Source: Cryomorpha sp963741985 (GTDB lineage: Bacteria > Bacteroidota > Bacteroidia > Flavobacteriales_D > Cryomorphaceae). From it: a stretch of 64,000 nt of DNA. Made by a program: the position numbers and the translations under genes. Positions 8,824 through 17,567 of this stretch are shown piece by piece. The DNA lies in assembly GCA_963741985.1 (NCBI GenBank), contig CAVUKD010000002.1, forward strand, positions 1,240,001 through 1,304,000, given 5' to 3'. The notes below the pieces were generated by a model. That model was not told the origin of the DNA. It made no database searches and saw only the letters and a list, made by a program, of their open reading frames with translations. Numbering within the stretch: the first letter of the stretch is position 1; every line of letters begins with the position of its first letter.

Positions 8824-9543
8824 TTGATAAAACTACTATCCATAGTAATACCGGCCTACAACGAAGGAAGAACCATCCATTTGATTCTAGACAAAATCAA
8901 GGAGGTTCAATTAATTGGAGGGATTCAAAAAGAGATTGTTATTGTAAATGACGCTTCTTCAGATAATACCGAAGATGCGATAGGTCAATATATGCTCGCC
9001 AATACAGATTTAGAAATTCGTTTCTTCAACCAGCCCAAAAATATGGGCAAAGGTGCGGCCCTCCACCGAGGATTCAAAGAATCGAGAGGCAATTATATAA
9101 TAATTCAAGATGCCGATCTTGAGTACGACCCGCGTGAATATAATCTCTTAATAAAACCTGTCCTTGAGGGCTTTGCAGATGTAGTTTACGGCTCACGATT
9201 TATGGGCGGAAATCCCCACCGAATTCTTTTCTTTTGGCACAGCGTAGGTAATAAGATGCTCACCATGGCGTCAAATATGTTTACCAATCTCAATCTCACA
9301 GATATGGAGACGTGTTACAAATTAGTTCGTGCTGATATGTTGAAAAGCTTGGATTTGAAAGAAAACCGATTCGGTTTTGAGCCGGAGATAACCGCCAAAC
9401 TTTCGCGCATTCCTAAAGTCCGATTTTACGAAGTTGGCATTTCCTATTACGGTAGGACTTACGAAGAGGGTAAAAAAATTGGAATGAAAGATGGATTTAG
9501 AGCTATTTACTGTATTTTAAAATACAATCTTTTTTCAAAATAA
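8824..9543 (+). CDS. Family 2 glycosyltransferase (polyprenyl-phosphate sugar synthase-like)
   Basis: A 239-residue cytosolic GT2 of the dolichyl-phosphate-mannose synthase type. IVIPAYNEGRTI (about residues 7-18) binds the nucleotide sugar, VNDASSDNT follows, and QDADLEYDP (about 98-106) carries the metal-binding DxD-like motif. The conserved SRF and later F-E-P-E-I segments are also present. No C-terminal membrane helices are seen, so it is the soluble DPM1-like form. The product would be a lipid-linked sugar that could feed the two upstream membrane proteins. Start TTG at 8824. A diverged copy of its last 11 codons occurs downstream at 10090-10125. Confidence 0.85.
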   Translation: MIKLLSIVIPAYNEGRTIHLILDKIKEVQLIGGIQKEIVIVNDASSDNTEDAIGQYMLANTDLEIRFFNQPKNMGKGAALHRGFKESRGNYIIIQDADLEYDPREYNLLIKPVLEGFADVVYGSRFMGGNPHRILFFWHSVGNKMLTMASNMFTNLNLTDMETCYKLVRADMLKSLDLKENRFGFEPEITAKLSRIPKVRFYEVGISYYGRTYEEGKKIGMKDGFRAIYCILKYNLFSK

Positions 9544-9569
9544 TTCTTTTATTTCACCTGTCGGCAAAC

Positions 9570-9773
9570 TTATTTTTTCAATTTATATACAGTACAGATC
9601 GTATTTCTTCCCCTTTTTATTTTATAAACATCCAAGCCCCAATATTGAATCGGATTTTTCGTGTTCCATCTGTAATTTGTGATGTAATAATCGTCTTTAG
9701 TGGTATCACTGTCGTAAAAAGTAATATTAATCCTCTTCAAGTGAATCATAGAACGAAATATTCGCCCCGCCAA
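9570..9773 (-). pseudogene. C-terminal relic of an unidentified protein
   Basis: A short open frame whose last 40 residues (YYITNYRWNTKNP through VYKLKK) look like a natural protein C-terminus. The N-terminal part overlaps the methyltransferase relic in another frame and is probably not real. Tails of this kind, with a TNYR motif and a basic end, occur in membrane glycosyltransferases, which would fit the neighbourhood, but I cannot prove it. Most likely this is the surviving end of a deleted gene fused by chance to the upstream relic. Confidence 0.35.
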
Positions 9774-10028
9774 TATTTTCTATTAAGCTCTTTTTGATTT
9801 CCTCAGTATATTCAATATCAACACAATGACTTTAATAGAAGGAAATATTTTAGTGAGTTGATATACCAGATAAGCATCACCTGCACCAATATCGACGATA
9901 TGCAGCGTTTCGGCTTTTTCTCCAAATTGAGCTTTCAGCTTATCGGCGATAATTTTTACCCGGGCGCGCTCCCAAGGATGTCTCAACTCTCCCCATTTGG
10001 AGTTATTAATTAATTCACAAATGTCCAT
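9727..10028 (-). pseudogene. Frameshifted SAM-dependent methyltransferase fragment
   Basis: The first 70 codons give a Rossmann motif I (HIVDIGAGDAYLVYQL), typical of class I SAM-dependent methyltransferases. At about 9810-9816 the frame breaks. Shifting by one base restores a coherent continuation (VDIEYTEEIKKSLIENIGGANISF) that runs to a stop at 9727-9729. The simplest reading is a single-base deletion in an already truncated gene of about 100 codons; full-length enzymes of the family exceed 200 residues. A sequencing error would explain the shift but not the truncation. Confidence 0.6.
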
Positions 10029-10089
10029 TTCAAAATCTACAAATGTATCAGAATTCTATGGTTTACCGGTGCATTTTGAAGCGCACAAT

Positions 10090-10125
10090 TGCATTTTGAA
10101 GTACAATCCTTTCTCAAAATAATTC
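10090..10125 (+). repeat. Relic of a glycosyltransferase 3' end
   Basis: These 36 bases match 9511-9546, the last codons, stop and three following bases of the GT2 gene, at 31 positions. All five differences are transitions. Translated, it reads CILKYNPFSK and stop, against CILKYNLFSK and stop in the intact gene. It appears to be the remnant of a second, decayed GT2 copy. Confidence 0.6.
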
Positions 10126-10169
10126 CAGTAGCTGCTCTTGCAGCCTGAAGCTTATGACTTAAATCTTTT

Positions 10170-11864
10170 TTAAACTACCGGAATCGCATCAATCAACTCC
10201 CGCGTATATTCAGATTGTGGGTGGGCATAAACCGCCTCCGCATCACCCATTTCAGCGATTTTTCCTTTGCGCATTACAATTAGCCGGTCCGACATATATT
10301 TCACTACCGATAAATCATGTGAAATAAAAATATATGTCAATCCGAAATCGCGTTTCAGATCGTTGAGTAGGTTGAGCACTTGCGCTTGTACAGATACATC
10401 TAGAGCAGAAACCGACTCGTCGCAAACAATAAACTCAGGTTCGATTACCAATGCTCGCGCAATACAAATTCGTTGTCGCTGGCCGCCGGAAAATTCATGC
10501 GGATATTTTCCAAGCGCCGATTCGGACAACCCAACACGGTCAATCATTTCTCGGATACGTTTTCGTCTTTCCCGATCAGAATTTCCGATTTTATGGACTT
10601 TCATAGGCTCGATCAATGTGCGCTCAACGGTAAAACGAGGATTGAGCGAAGCATACGGATCTTGAAAAATCAACTGTGCCTTCTTTCGCGTGGGTTTAAA
10701 CTCTTTTTGCGAAAGCCGCAAAATATCATGTCCCTGAAAAAATACTGAGCCACTGTGTGCGGGAATAAGTTTTAAGATCGTGCGACCTAAGGTGGTTTTG
10801 CCACAGCCGGATTCTCCCACGAGTCCCAGCGTTTCTCCTTTTCGCAAGGTGAAACTTACATCATCCACCGCGTGAAAATATGCGGTTGGCTTTCCTTTCC
10901 AGTCCTTCTTTGTGGGAAACCACACATTGAGATCTCGGACTTCCAGCAGATTCTCATTCGCCGGATTATTTTCGGGGTGTTTCTCGAGGTGAATAGCCGC
11001 TTGCTTCTTTTCGGGGTTCATAAAATCGGCCACTACAGGCAGTCTGTAAGGAGCCGAATCGAGTCGCGGCCGGCACGCAAGAAGTGCTTTGGTGTACGCA
11101 GTTTGCGGTTTGGCAAAAATGCTTTTCACATCTCCTTTTTCCAGAATCTCACCACGGTACATCACACATACTGAATCGGCAATTTCTGCCACTACCCCCA
11201 AGTCATGGGTAATGAATATGAGACTCGTTTTTCGTTGTTGACAGAGCTCACGAAGAATCGAAAGTATTTTTTTCTGAACGGTAACGTCCAGAGCTGTGGT
11301 CGGCTCATCAGCAATTATAAGCTCCGGGTCGCAACTCAATGCCATGGCGATCATTACGCGTTGTTTCTGACCTCCGCTTATCTGATGCGGATATGCATTA
11401 TATAGTTCAAGCGGGCGCGGCAATTCGACTTGCGTAAAAAGATCGATAACCCGTGATTTCGCTTCCTTATTGCTCAGTTTAAGATGGAGCCTTATAGCCT
11501 CAGCTACTTGTTCACCACACGTGTGCACAGGATTGAGCGACGTCATTGGTTCCTGAAAAATCATTGAAATCTGTCTGCCACGCACTTTCTGAAAATCAGG
11601 ATCTTCCATGGTAAGGAGATCGCGTGTTCCGTTCTTATCTGAAAATAAGATTCTTCCATTTTCAATTTTCGCAGCTTTTGGCAAAAGCCCCATTACAGCC
11701 AACGATGAAATACTCTTTCCAGACCCAGATTCTCCTACAATTCCTAGTGTTTTTCCTTTTTCAAGAATAATATCGACATTTTTTACCGCAAGAATCTTCT
11801 TATCATCCTTTCCAAAGCTAACAGTCAGATTTTCTATTTTCAGAAGGAGATTATCAGATTTCAT
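10170..11864 (-). CDS. ABC transporter, two fused ATPase domains (oligopeptide/dipeptide type)
   Basis: A 564-residue protein with two complete ABC modules, as in YejF/GsiA-type ATPases, where DppD-like and DppF-like halves are fused. The first Walker A is GESGSGKS (44-51), with signature SGGQKQR and Walker B ELIIADEPTT. The second Walker A is GESGCGKT (around Lys356), with signature SGGQRQR and Walker B EFIVCDESVS. Both halves carry the extra C-terminal segment of peptide-uptake ATPases. No permease or binding protein gene is nearby, so its membrane partners must lie elsewhere. The start overlaps the preceding lipoprotein gene by 11 bases. Confidence 0.92.
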   Translation of the reverse strand: MKSDNLLLKIENLTVSFGKDDKKILAVKNVDIILEKGKTLGIVGESGSGKSISSLAVMGLLPKAAKIENGRILFSDKNGTRDLLTMEDPDFQKVRGRQISMIFQEPMTSLNPVHTCGEQVAEAIRLHLKLSNKEAKSRVIDLFTQVELPRPLELYNAYPHQISGGQKQRVMIAMALSCDPELIIADEPTTALDVTVQKKILSILRELCQQRKTSLIFITHDLGVVAEIADSVCVMYRGEILEKGDVKSIFAKPQTAYTKALLACRPRLDSAPYRLPVVADFMNPEKKQAAIHLEKHPENNPANENLLEVRDLNVWFPTKKDWKGKPTAYFHAVDDVSFTLRKGETLGLVGESGCGKTTLGRTILKLIPAHSGSVFFQGHDILRLSQKEFKPTRKKAQLIFQDPYASLNPRFTVERTLIEPMKVHKIGNSDRERRKRIREMIDRVGLSESALGKYPHEFSGGQRQRICIARALVIEPEFIVCDESVSALDVSVQAQVLNLLNDLKRDFGLTYIFISHDLSVVKYMSDRLIVMRKGKIAEMGDAEAVYAHPQSEYTRELIDAIPVV

Positions 11865-12402
11865 TCGGCAGCGGCTCCAAAAAATTAAGACTTACAAAAG
11901 GCGATCCGTAGTCTTCAGATTCATTACTTAAAGTTATCTCTATCAATTCATTGGACTTGTTATTGGTAGTCCATCGACGTACGATCCCCGCTTCTTTGTA
12001 ATCACCGTATCTTTCATTGAGAATCTCAGTGATTTTTGCCATAATATTTTCGGCTCCACCCTCGGATTTAGGATGCAAATCAGCTTGAATTTCAAAGAGC
12101 CCATAAGAGTCGATTGTATAATACAAATCAATATCCGTTGAGTCGCTTTCCAGATTATAAAAATAGTGATATTGTAAAAGCGAATCGGTATCTACAATTG
12201 GAGATAAGTCTTCGCTTTGTCGGATATTTTGCGCCGTGTCTCCCATTTGATGGCCCCTGAAGAGTGCAAGTGAATCCGTTCCAAAAAAGTCATCCAACGT
12301 CGATTTTTTAACGTCCACATGCGGTTGCTCCGTACAAGCCGAACCGACTATTAACAAAAGGATAAAAAATAGGAGGAAATTATAAAATTTCGATGTTCTC
12401 AT
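11854..12402 (-). CDS. Putative lipoprotein of unknown function
   Basis: A 182-residue protein. The ATG at 12402 was chosen because it begins a clear lipoprotein signal (hydrophobic run ending VGSAC, Cys23); the open frame upstream is inside the exonuclease gene. The mature part has no family I recognise. It is acidic, with an LYYTIDSYGLFEIQADLH segment and an ERYGDYKE segment that suggest a small alpha/beta fold. It is overlapped by the exonuclease gene (23 bases) and overlaps the ABC gene (11 bases), so the three probably form one transcript. Confidence 0.7.
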   Translation of the reverse strand: MRTSKFYNFLLFFILLLIVGSACTEQPHVDVKKSTLDDFFGTDSLALFRGHQMGDTAQNIRQSEDLSPIVDTDSLLQYHYFYNLESDSTDIDLYYTIDSYGLFEIQADLHPKSEGGAENIMAKITEILNERYGDYKEAGIVRRWTTNNKSNELIEITLSNESEDYGSPFVSLNFLEPLPNEI

Positions 12403-13099
12403 CGGAAACCAAGGGTAAGTTTTTGAATTTATGCATGAGATGTGCCACGGTAATTGTGTCTTTTTCGCAATATACTTTAATGCGCTCAAGATCTTTTTCC
12501 TCCCAATACACACGGCCCACATCGGCGCCCGAAATATCGTCTTTGGGCGTGGGAATGCCAAAGATATTCGCAAGTAAATTTAAAGATGAAAAATGTTTGT
12601 AATCGCCAAATTTCCAGAGCTCCATAGTGTCAACATGGCTCACTTCCCACGGCTTTTTGCCGGGAGTATCGAGCATTTTCGGAAGTTCTATTCCGTTTAT
12701 AACCATTCTTCTGGCGAGATAAGGCGCATCGAACTCCTTCACATTATGTCCGCAGAGAAATTTATCGACACCAGAAAAATGTTTGTTTAGCATTTCTGCA
12801 AATTCAATTAAAAGCTCCTTTTCATCTTCACCGTAAAATGACTTCACACGCAGCTTGGAAACACCTTTATCCTGATATTCAAAAGCCGTTGAAATGCAGA
12901 TTATCTTTCCGAACTCTGCATAAATCGCTGCTTTGTCATACAATTCTTTTGCGCCAATCGAATCGCGCTCCTGCAAAAATCGGGTTTTCAAAGACCACAA
13001 TTCCTGCATATTCTCACTGAGTTCTTCAAATTTAAACACTCCCGAGACCGTCTCTATATCGAGAAAAAGAAATTGATTAATATTAATATGTGCGAGCAT
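12380..13099 (-). CDS. PolB-like 3'-5' exonuclease
   Basis: A 239-residue DEDDy-type exonuclease of the predicted PolB-exonuclease family. Exo I is FLDIETV (about residues 11-17), Exo II is CGHNVKEFDAPYLARR (about 115-130) and Exo III is YCEKDTITVAHL, with the YxxxD pattern near the C-terminus. The likely role is trimming DNA or RNA 3' ends; the substrate is unknown. I use the ATG at 13099, directly before the Exo I strand, instead of the longer frame. It is divergent from the 13159 gene with only 59 bases between starts. Confidence 0.82.
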   Translation of the reverse strand: MLAHININQFLFLDIETVSGVFKFEELSENMQELWSLKTRFLQERDSIGAKELYDKAAIYAEFGKIICISTAFEYQDKGVSKLRVKSFYGEDEKELLIEFAEMLNKHFSGVDKFLCGHNVKEFDAPYLARRMVINGIELPKMLDTPGKKPWEVSHVDTMELWKFGDYKHFSSLNLLANIFGIPTPKDDISGADVGRVYWEEKDLERIKVYCEKDTITVAHLMHKFKNLPLVSDENIEIL

Positions 13100-13158
13100 G
13101 GTACGCCAAATTAAACAATATTTCAGAGATTCCGACACATGGTTTATATCTTTGTGCT

Positions 13159-13509
13159 ATGGATTTTGAATTTGAAACACGCTGGAAAAAGGTTCTTGGC
13201 CGGTTAGAAGATCAATTTGGCCCCGATTTGGAACTGGAAGGAATACTTTTCCTGATCGGAGTGCAGGAATTGGGACAAGGTAGCAGGAAGTTCAAAAAAG
13301 ATGAGAAGCTGGACTTAATGCATATTGCGCTTTGCGCTGTATTGTCGCATTACGGATACTATGAATTTTCGCATTACGATGATGATGGTTGGCCGCATTA
13401 CAATACGTTGAAGAAACTGCCTTTTCTCAATGACAAGGACCAAAAACAGCTTCTAAAACAAGTGATAACAGAATATTTCGAACGTGAGAGTCTTATTGAC
13501 CCAGTGTGA
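13159..13509 (+). CDS. Conserved hypothetical protein, 116 residues
   Basis: A soluble small protein with no signal or membrane segment. It has a hydrophobic helix (LEGILFLIGVQELGQG), a second helix (LDLMHIALCAVLSHYGYYEF) and an acidic aromatic DDDGWPHY loop. I do not recognise the family; the compact length and clean start suggest a real gene. The ATG at 13159 gives the natural N-terminus. Its 3' end overlaps the convergent lipoprotein gene by 17 bases. Confidence 0.65.
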   Translation: MDFEFETRWKKVLGRLEDQFGPDLELEGILFLIGVQELGQGSRKFKKDEKLDLMHIALCAVLSHYGYYEFSHYDDDGWPHYNTLKKLPFLNDKDQKQLLKQVITEYFERESLIDPV

Positions 13510-13882
13510 AAGTCTTCTGATTATTCTTTTCTTCTACAATCTGCATAATACCTTCGAGATAGCTTGTGCTATCCGGATATTCTTTAGTAATCTCTATGTT
13601 TAAAATGGCAAACCCGCTTTGACCCGGAACATATAAATCCGTGAAATCGAAAGTAATAATTCCATTGCTGGCTGTAAACCCTTTGCGATCGATACGAATA
13701 TCGCCCACATTTTCCTGATCGATAGTACCTTGACCAAAAATTCTAACTTCGGCACCCGGAACAACAGATCCATTTGGCAAAACAACCTTTACCTCAGCGG
13801 TAGTATCTTTTTCCTTATTACAGGCCGGCAAGGCGATGATTAAGAGAAAAACAGTAAATAATGCGGTTAAGCGACTTTTCAT
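13493..13882 (-). CDS. Small lipoprotein with a predicted beta-sandwich domain
   Basis: A 129-residue lipoprotein. The ATG at 13882 precedes a hydrophobic signal ending ALPAC (lipid Cys21). The mature part has a VKVVLPNGSVVPGAEVRIFG strand-turn-strand start like carboxypeptidase-regulatory or Ig-like domains of Bacteroidota surface lipoproteins. Function unknown; probably anchored at the periplasmic face or surface of the outer membrane. Divergent from the cyclophilin gene, with an inverted repeat between the two starts. Confidence 0.7.
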   Translation of the reverse strand: MKSRLTALFTVFLLIIALPACNKEKDTTAEVKVVLPNGSVVPGAEVRIFGQGTIDQENVGDIRIDRKGFTASNGIITFDFTDLYVPGQSGFAILNIEITKEYPDSTSYLEGIMQIVEEKNNQKTFTLGQ

Positions 13883-13900
13883 TGGTGTGGGTTTATTAAT

Positions 13901-13916
13901 TTCGCGCTGTCGCGAA
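13901..13916. repeat. 6-bp inverted repeat between divergent starts
   Basis: TTCGCG and CGCGAA flank a four-base CTGT spacer, midway between the lipoprotein start (13882) and the cyclophilin start (13928). It could be an operator or one of the small dispersed palindromes common in flavobacterial genomes. Confidence 0.45.
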
Positions 13917-13927
13917 AAATCAAATTT

Positions 13928-14674
13928 ATGAAAATAATTCACAGAAAATTAAATTATCACAATCAAATACTTGCAATCTTCCTTATGATAGCATGTATTT
14001 CTGCCTTTTCATTTGCTTACAAAGATGACGTAAAAAAGGAAGAAATGGTTGTAATTTCCACAAAATTTGGTGATATGACTGTCCGATTGTATCCTGAAAC
14101 ACCACTTCACAAGGCTAATTTTCTAAAACTAGTTGGCCAATCGTATTACGATAGCTTACTGTTTCACAGGGTTATAAGTGGTTTTATGATCCAAGGTGGA
14201 GATCCTGATTCTCGCGGAGCGGCTAAGGGTGTAGCTTTGGGAAGAGGCGGGCCCGAGTATACCATTCCGGCGGAGTTTAATTCAAAATATATCCATAAAA
14301 AAGGTGCTTTAGCGGCAGCGCGACAAGGGGATGGTGTGAATCCTAAGAAAGAATCGTCGGGTTCTCAATTTTATATTGTTATGGGCAAACCGGTTTCAAA
14401 AACCGAACTTGAATCAATTGAAAGCCGTCGCAAAATGCAAAATCCTGCGGACACTGTCTCCTATACTGCGGAGCAAATCGAAACCTACGAAACCATTGGC
14501 GGCACTCCTTTTCTCGATGGTTCATATACAGTATTTGGAGAAGTAGTTGAGGGGTTGAATGTTATTGATTCCATTGCTGCGCAGCCAAAAAATCGGGGGG
14601 ATCGACCCATAGAGGATATTGTAATGTCAATGAAAATTGTAAAAAAGAAATGGCCACTTCCCACGAAGAAATAA
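13928..14674 (+). CDS. Cyclophilin-type peptidyl-prolyl cis-trans isomerase, exported
   Basis: A 248-residue cyclophilin that speeds X-Pro isomerisation during protein folding. The N-terminus has a signal-like hydrophobic segment (about residues 14-30), so it likely acts in the periplasm. Core motifs are visible: LLFHRVISGFMIQGGDP (about 78-94), GSQFYIVMG (about 144-152) and FLDGSYTVFGEVVEG. A roughly 40-residue insertion (KTELESIESRRKMQNPADTVSY) between the last two blocks is typical of Bacteroidota cyclophilins. The 3' end overlaps pheS by 25 bases. Confidence 0.92.
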   Translation: MKIIHRKLNYHNQILAIFLMIACISAFSFAYKDDVKKEEMVVISTKFGDMTVRLYPETPLHKANFLKLVGQSYYDSLLFHRVISGFMIQGGDPDSRGAAKGVALGRGGPEYTIPAEFNSKYIHKKGALAAARQGDGVNPKKESSGSQFYIVMGKPVSKTELESIESRRKMQNPADTVSYTAEQIETYETIGGTPFLDGSYTVFGEVVEGLNVIDSIAAQPKNRGDRPIEDIVMSMKIVKKKWPLPTKK

Positions 14675-15666
14675 TCAAGGAAATAGAAAGTTTTGAAGCT
14701 TCAACGACTGAAGAGCTCGAGGCTTTTCGGATTAAATACCTCGGTAAAAAAGGGGTAATTAAGGATATTTCTGCTCGCATTAAAGATGTAGCACCTGAGG
14801 ATCGAAAAGATTTCGGACGGACGTTGAATGCACTCAAAACAGCCGTTCAGAACCGTATTGATTTTTTAAAAGACACCCTGGCAAATTCCGGTTCGGGAAA
14901 AGCAGAGAGCGATTTAACCCGTCCGTCAGGTCAGGAATCAACAGGAAGCATTCATCCGGTTTCGCTGGTGCAAAAAGAGATTGAAAATATTTTTCAACGT
15001 ATTGGTTTTTCGATTGCCGAAGGGCCTGAAATAGAAGATGACTGGCATAATTTTTCTGCGCTCAACTTTCCCGAAGAGCATCCCGCACGAGATATGCAGG
15101 ACACTTTTTTTATTGAAAAAAACCCGGATATTGCCTTGCGTACGCACACATCATCCGTTCAGGTAAGGGTAATGGAGAGTCAAAAACCACCGATTCGGAT
15201 TATCGCGCCGGGAAGAGTATATCGCAATGAAGATATTTCTACCCGCTCGCATTGTATTTTCCATCAAGTGGAAGGGCTTTATATAGACGAAGGGGTGAGC
15301 TTTGCAGATATGAAGCAAACGATTGAATATTTCGCGAAAGCCTTTTTCGGTAAGACTAAGATCCGGCTTCGTCCCTCCTACTTTCCATTTACAGAGCCCA
15401 GTGCTGAAGTGGATGTATATTGGGGTCTCGCAACCGAAACTGATTACCGGATTACCAAGGGTACGGGTTGGCTCGAAATTATGGGGTGTGGAATGGTGGA
15501 TCCAAATGTTTTGAAATCATGCGGTATCGATCCGGATGTATATTCCGGATTTGCTTTTGGAATGGGTGTAGAGCGAATAGCTATGAACCGTTTTCAGATC
15601 GGCGACATTCGAATGCTTTTCGAAAATGATGTTCGTTTCCTAAACCAATTTCGGGGAGCTTGGTAA
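14650..15666 (+). CDS. pheS: Phenylalanine-tRNA ligase alpha subunit
   Basis: A 338-residue class II aminoacyl-tRNA synthetase subunit that charges tRNA-Phe with PheT. The N-terminal coiled-coil tRNA-binding arm spans about residues 1-85. Motif 2 is GRVYRNEDISTRSHCIFHQVEG; motif 3 is GFAFGMGVERIAMNRFQIGDIR at the C-terminus. Length is normal for the family. No pheT follows; the next gene is convergent pyk, so the beta subunit is encoded elsewhere, as is usual in Bacteroidota. It overlaps the cyclophilin gene, implying co-transcription. Confidence 0.96.
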   Translation: MATSHEEIIKEIESFEASTTEELEAFRIKYLGKKGVIKDISARIKDVAPEDRKDFGRTLNALKTAVQNRIDFLKDTLANSGSGKAESDLTRPSGQESTGSIHPVSLVQKEIENIFQRIGFSIAEGPEIEDDWHNFSALNFPEEHPARDMQDTFFIEKNPDIALRTHTSSVQVRVMESQKPPIRIIAPGRVYRNEDISTRSHCIFHQVEGLYIDEGVSFADMKQTIEYFAKAFFGKTKIRLRPSYFPFTEPSAEVDVYWGLATETDYRITKGTGWLEIMGCGMVDPNVLKSCGIDPDVYSGFAFGMGVERIAMNRFQIGDIRMLFENDVRFLNQFRGAW

Positions 15667-15688
15667 AAGGGTTTTAGCTGGATTTCGC

Positions 15689-17116
15689 TTATGAAATCTT
15701 TGAGAGCTTCAACATATTAGTCTTTCCTGCTTCAGCTATTGGCATAGAGGCAAGGTGAATGACCATATCTCCCGGATTCACATATCCATTTTTCTTCAAT
15801 ATGTACCGTATATCGGCAATTGTATGATCTGTGCTAACCATTTTATCGTAGAAGAAGGTTTTTACACCCCAAACCAGATTAAGCTGGGTTAGCAGTTTTC
15901 TATTTCCTGTAAAGACAAATGTTTGTGCTTTTGGCCGCTGGCTCGAAATTTTATACGCCGTATAGCCCGAAACGGTCATGGTAATAATCGCGGTAGCCTT
16001 TACCCGACTAGAAAGCCTGGTGGCGTTGTAGCAAATTGAGTCCGTGATAAAACGTTCTTCATTACTCTCTGCGGGCGGCTCTTCGTGGTGGTATATTTTA
16101 TCAGAGGTCTCAATTTCTTGTACAATTTGGCTCATTACCTCGATTACGCGCACTGGAAATTTCCCAACAGATGTTTCTGCACTCAGCATTACCGCATCGG
16201 CTCCATCGAGCACGGCATTCGCCACATCATTCACTTCGGCCCGTGTTGGAGTATAATTTTCAATCATACTCTCCATCATTTGGGTTGCGACAATTACCGG
16301 CTTAGAGTTTTTCAGCGCTTTGGTGACCAGCATTTTTTGCGTAAGCGGAACATTCTGCAAAGGAATTTCGACCCCCAGATCTCCGCGAGCTACCATTATC
16401 GCATCCGTATGGTATATAATATCATCAATATCTGCGATAGCTTCAGGCTTTTCGATCTTTGCCACTATACGTGCGTGGTGCTCATTTTTCTTGATAATAT
16501 GCCTGAGCTCGATAATGTCTCGAGCCGAGCGCACAAATGAAAGCCCAATCCAATCCACATTATGTTTCAACACAAAGTCGAGGTCTTTTAAATCCTTTTC
16601 AGTTAAGCAGGGAAGCGAAATTTTTGTGTTTGGTAGGTTCACCCCTTTTCGGCTTTTGAGGATTCCTCCGTGCACCACTATGGCTTTTACTTCGTTTTTT
16701 CCGTTGCTTTCGATAGCTTTAAGCTCAAGCTTACCGTCGTCGAGCAGTATCCGCTCTCCCACTTTCACATCTTTTGCAAACTCAGGATAAGTAATATATA
16801 GTTTTTTGGAATTAGCTGGAACTTCTTTGGTGCTGAAAATAATCTCACTTCCTTCTTTAAGTTCGAGGTTATCCCCTTCGATATCTCCTACACGCAACTT
16901 GGGCCCTTGCAGATCGGCGAGAATTGCCGTTGTAGTTCCGAGATTCTTATCTGCTGTCCGGATATTCTTAATGGTTTGTTCGTGCACTTTATACGCACCA
17001 TGCGAGAAGTTAATACGACAAACGTCAAGTCCGGCTTCAATCATTTGGCTGATAATCTCCACACTATCGGTTGCCGGACCAAGGGTAGCTACAATTTTTG
17101 TTTTTTTATTAATCAT
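15689..17116 (-). CDS. pyk: Pyruvate kinase
   Basis: A 475-residue glycolytic enzyme converting phosphoenolpyruvate and ADP to pyruvate and ATP. The start KTKIVATLGPATDS and the substrate block RINFSHG are present. The active-site region includes IVAKIEKPEAI and the metal-binding MVARGDLGVEIP. The C-terminal domain has the ITMTVSGYTAYKISSQRP effector-site segment. Its start codon overlaps the stop of the upstream IPExxxVDY gene as ATGA (17113-17116), so the two are translationally coupled. Confidence 0.97.
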   Translation of the reverse strand: MINKKTKIVATLGPATDSVEIISQMIEAGLDVCRINFSHGAYKVHEQTIKNIRTADKNLGTTTAILADLQGPKLRVGDIEGDNLELKEGSEIIFSTKEVPANSKKLYITYPEFAKDVKVGERILLDDGKLELKAIESNGKNEVKAIVVHGGILKSRKGVNLPNTKISLPCLTEKDLKDLDFVLKHNVDWIGLSFVRSARDIIELRHIIKKNEHHARIVAKIEKPEAIADIDDIIYHTDAIMVARGDLGVEIPLQNVPLTQKMLVTKALKNSKPVIVATQMMESMIENYTPTRAEVNDVANAVLDGADAVMLSAETSVGKFPVRVIEVMSQIVQEIETSDKIYHHEEPPAESNEERFITDSICYNATRLSSRVKATAIITMTVSGYTAYKISSQRPKAQTFVFTGNRKLLTQLNLVWGVKTFFYDKMVSTDHTIADIRYILKKNGYVNPGDMVIHLASMPIAEAGKTNMLKLSKIS

Positions 17117-17532
17117 GCTGTAAGCAATAAATTTTGTTTTTGTTTTAACTGGTCAATATCAACTTGAAAAACAAGAAGCACTTGACGGATCTCAATCAGT
17201 TTTTTTTGGATTTCTTCGGCCACTACCGCCGGCGACTGGTCTATTATTAAAAGGTAATCTGCCTGCGTCACTTCCGGCAAGAACCGGCTATTTCCACGCT
17301 TATTTTCAATAAATCTGTACTTAACTTGTAAATCCACGTTTTCAAATACGTAATAGTTGTGATGGATTCTATCGCCCTGCTTACTGTAAACAGTGATAGG
17401 GTCAACACGTTTGAATGCAATTTTCAGCATTTTATTGAGGTTCCAACAGAGCCTATAATCACTCGTCGAAGCTGAAATACCAAAAATGCTATACGGATAT
17501 TCTTCACCGAGATCGAGTGTGACCTTAGCCAT
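17113..17532 (-). CDS. IPExxxVDY family protein
   Basis: A 139-residue protein of a family restricted to Bacteroidota and named for a short motif that here reads LPEVTQADY (about residues 86-94). The fold and function are unknown. It lies between rnc and pyk, its usual flavobacterial position, and overlaps pyk by four bases. The ATG at 17532 was preferred to a TTG four codons upstream. Confidence 0.85.
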   Translation of the reverse strand: MAKVTLDLGEEYPYSIFGISASTSDYRLCWNLNKMLKIAFKRVDPITVYSKQGDRIHHNYYVFENVDLQVKYRFIENKRGNSRFLPEVTQADYLLIIDQSPAVVAEEIQKKLIEIRQVLLVFQVDIDQLKQKQNLLLTA

Positions 17533-17567
17533 ACTTATTGTCAATTTTACACGAAGCTATGAAAAAT

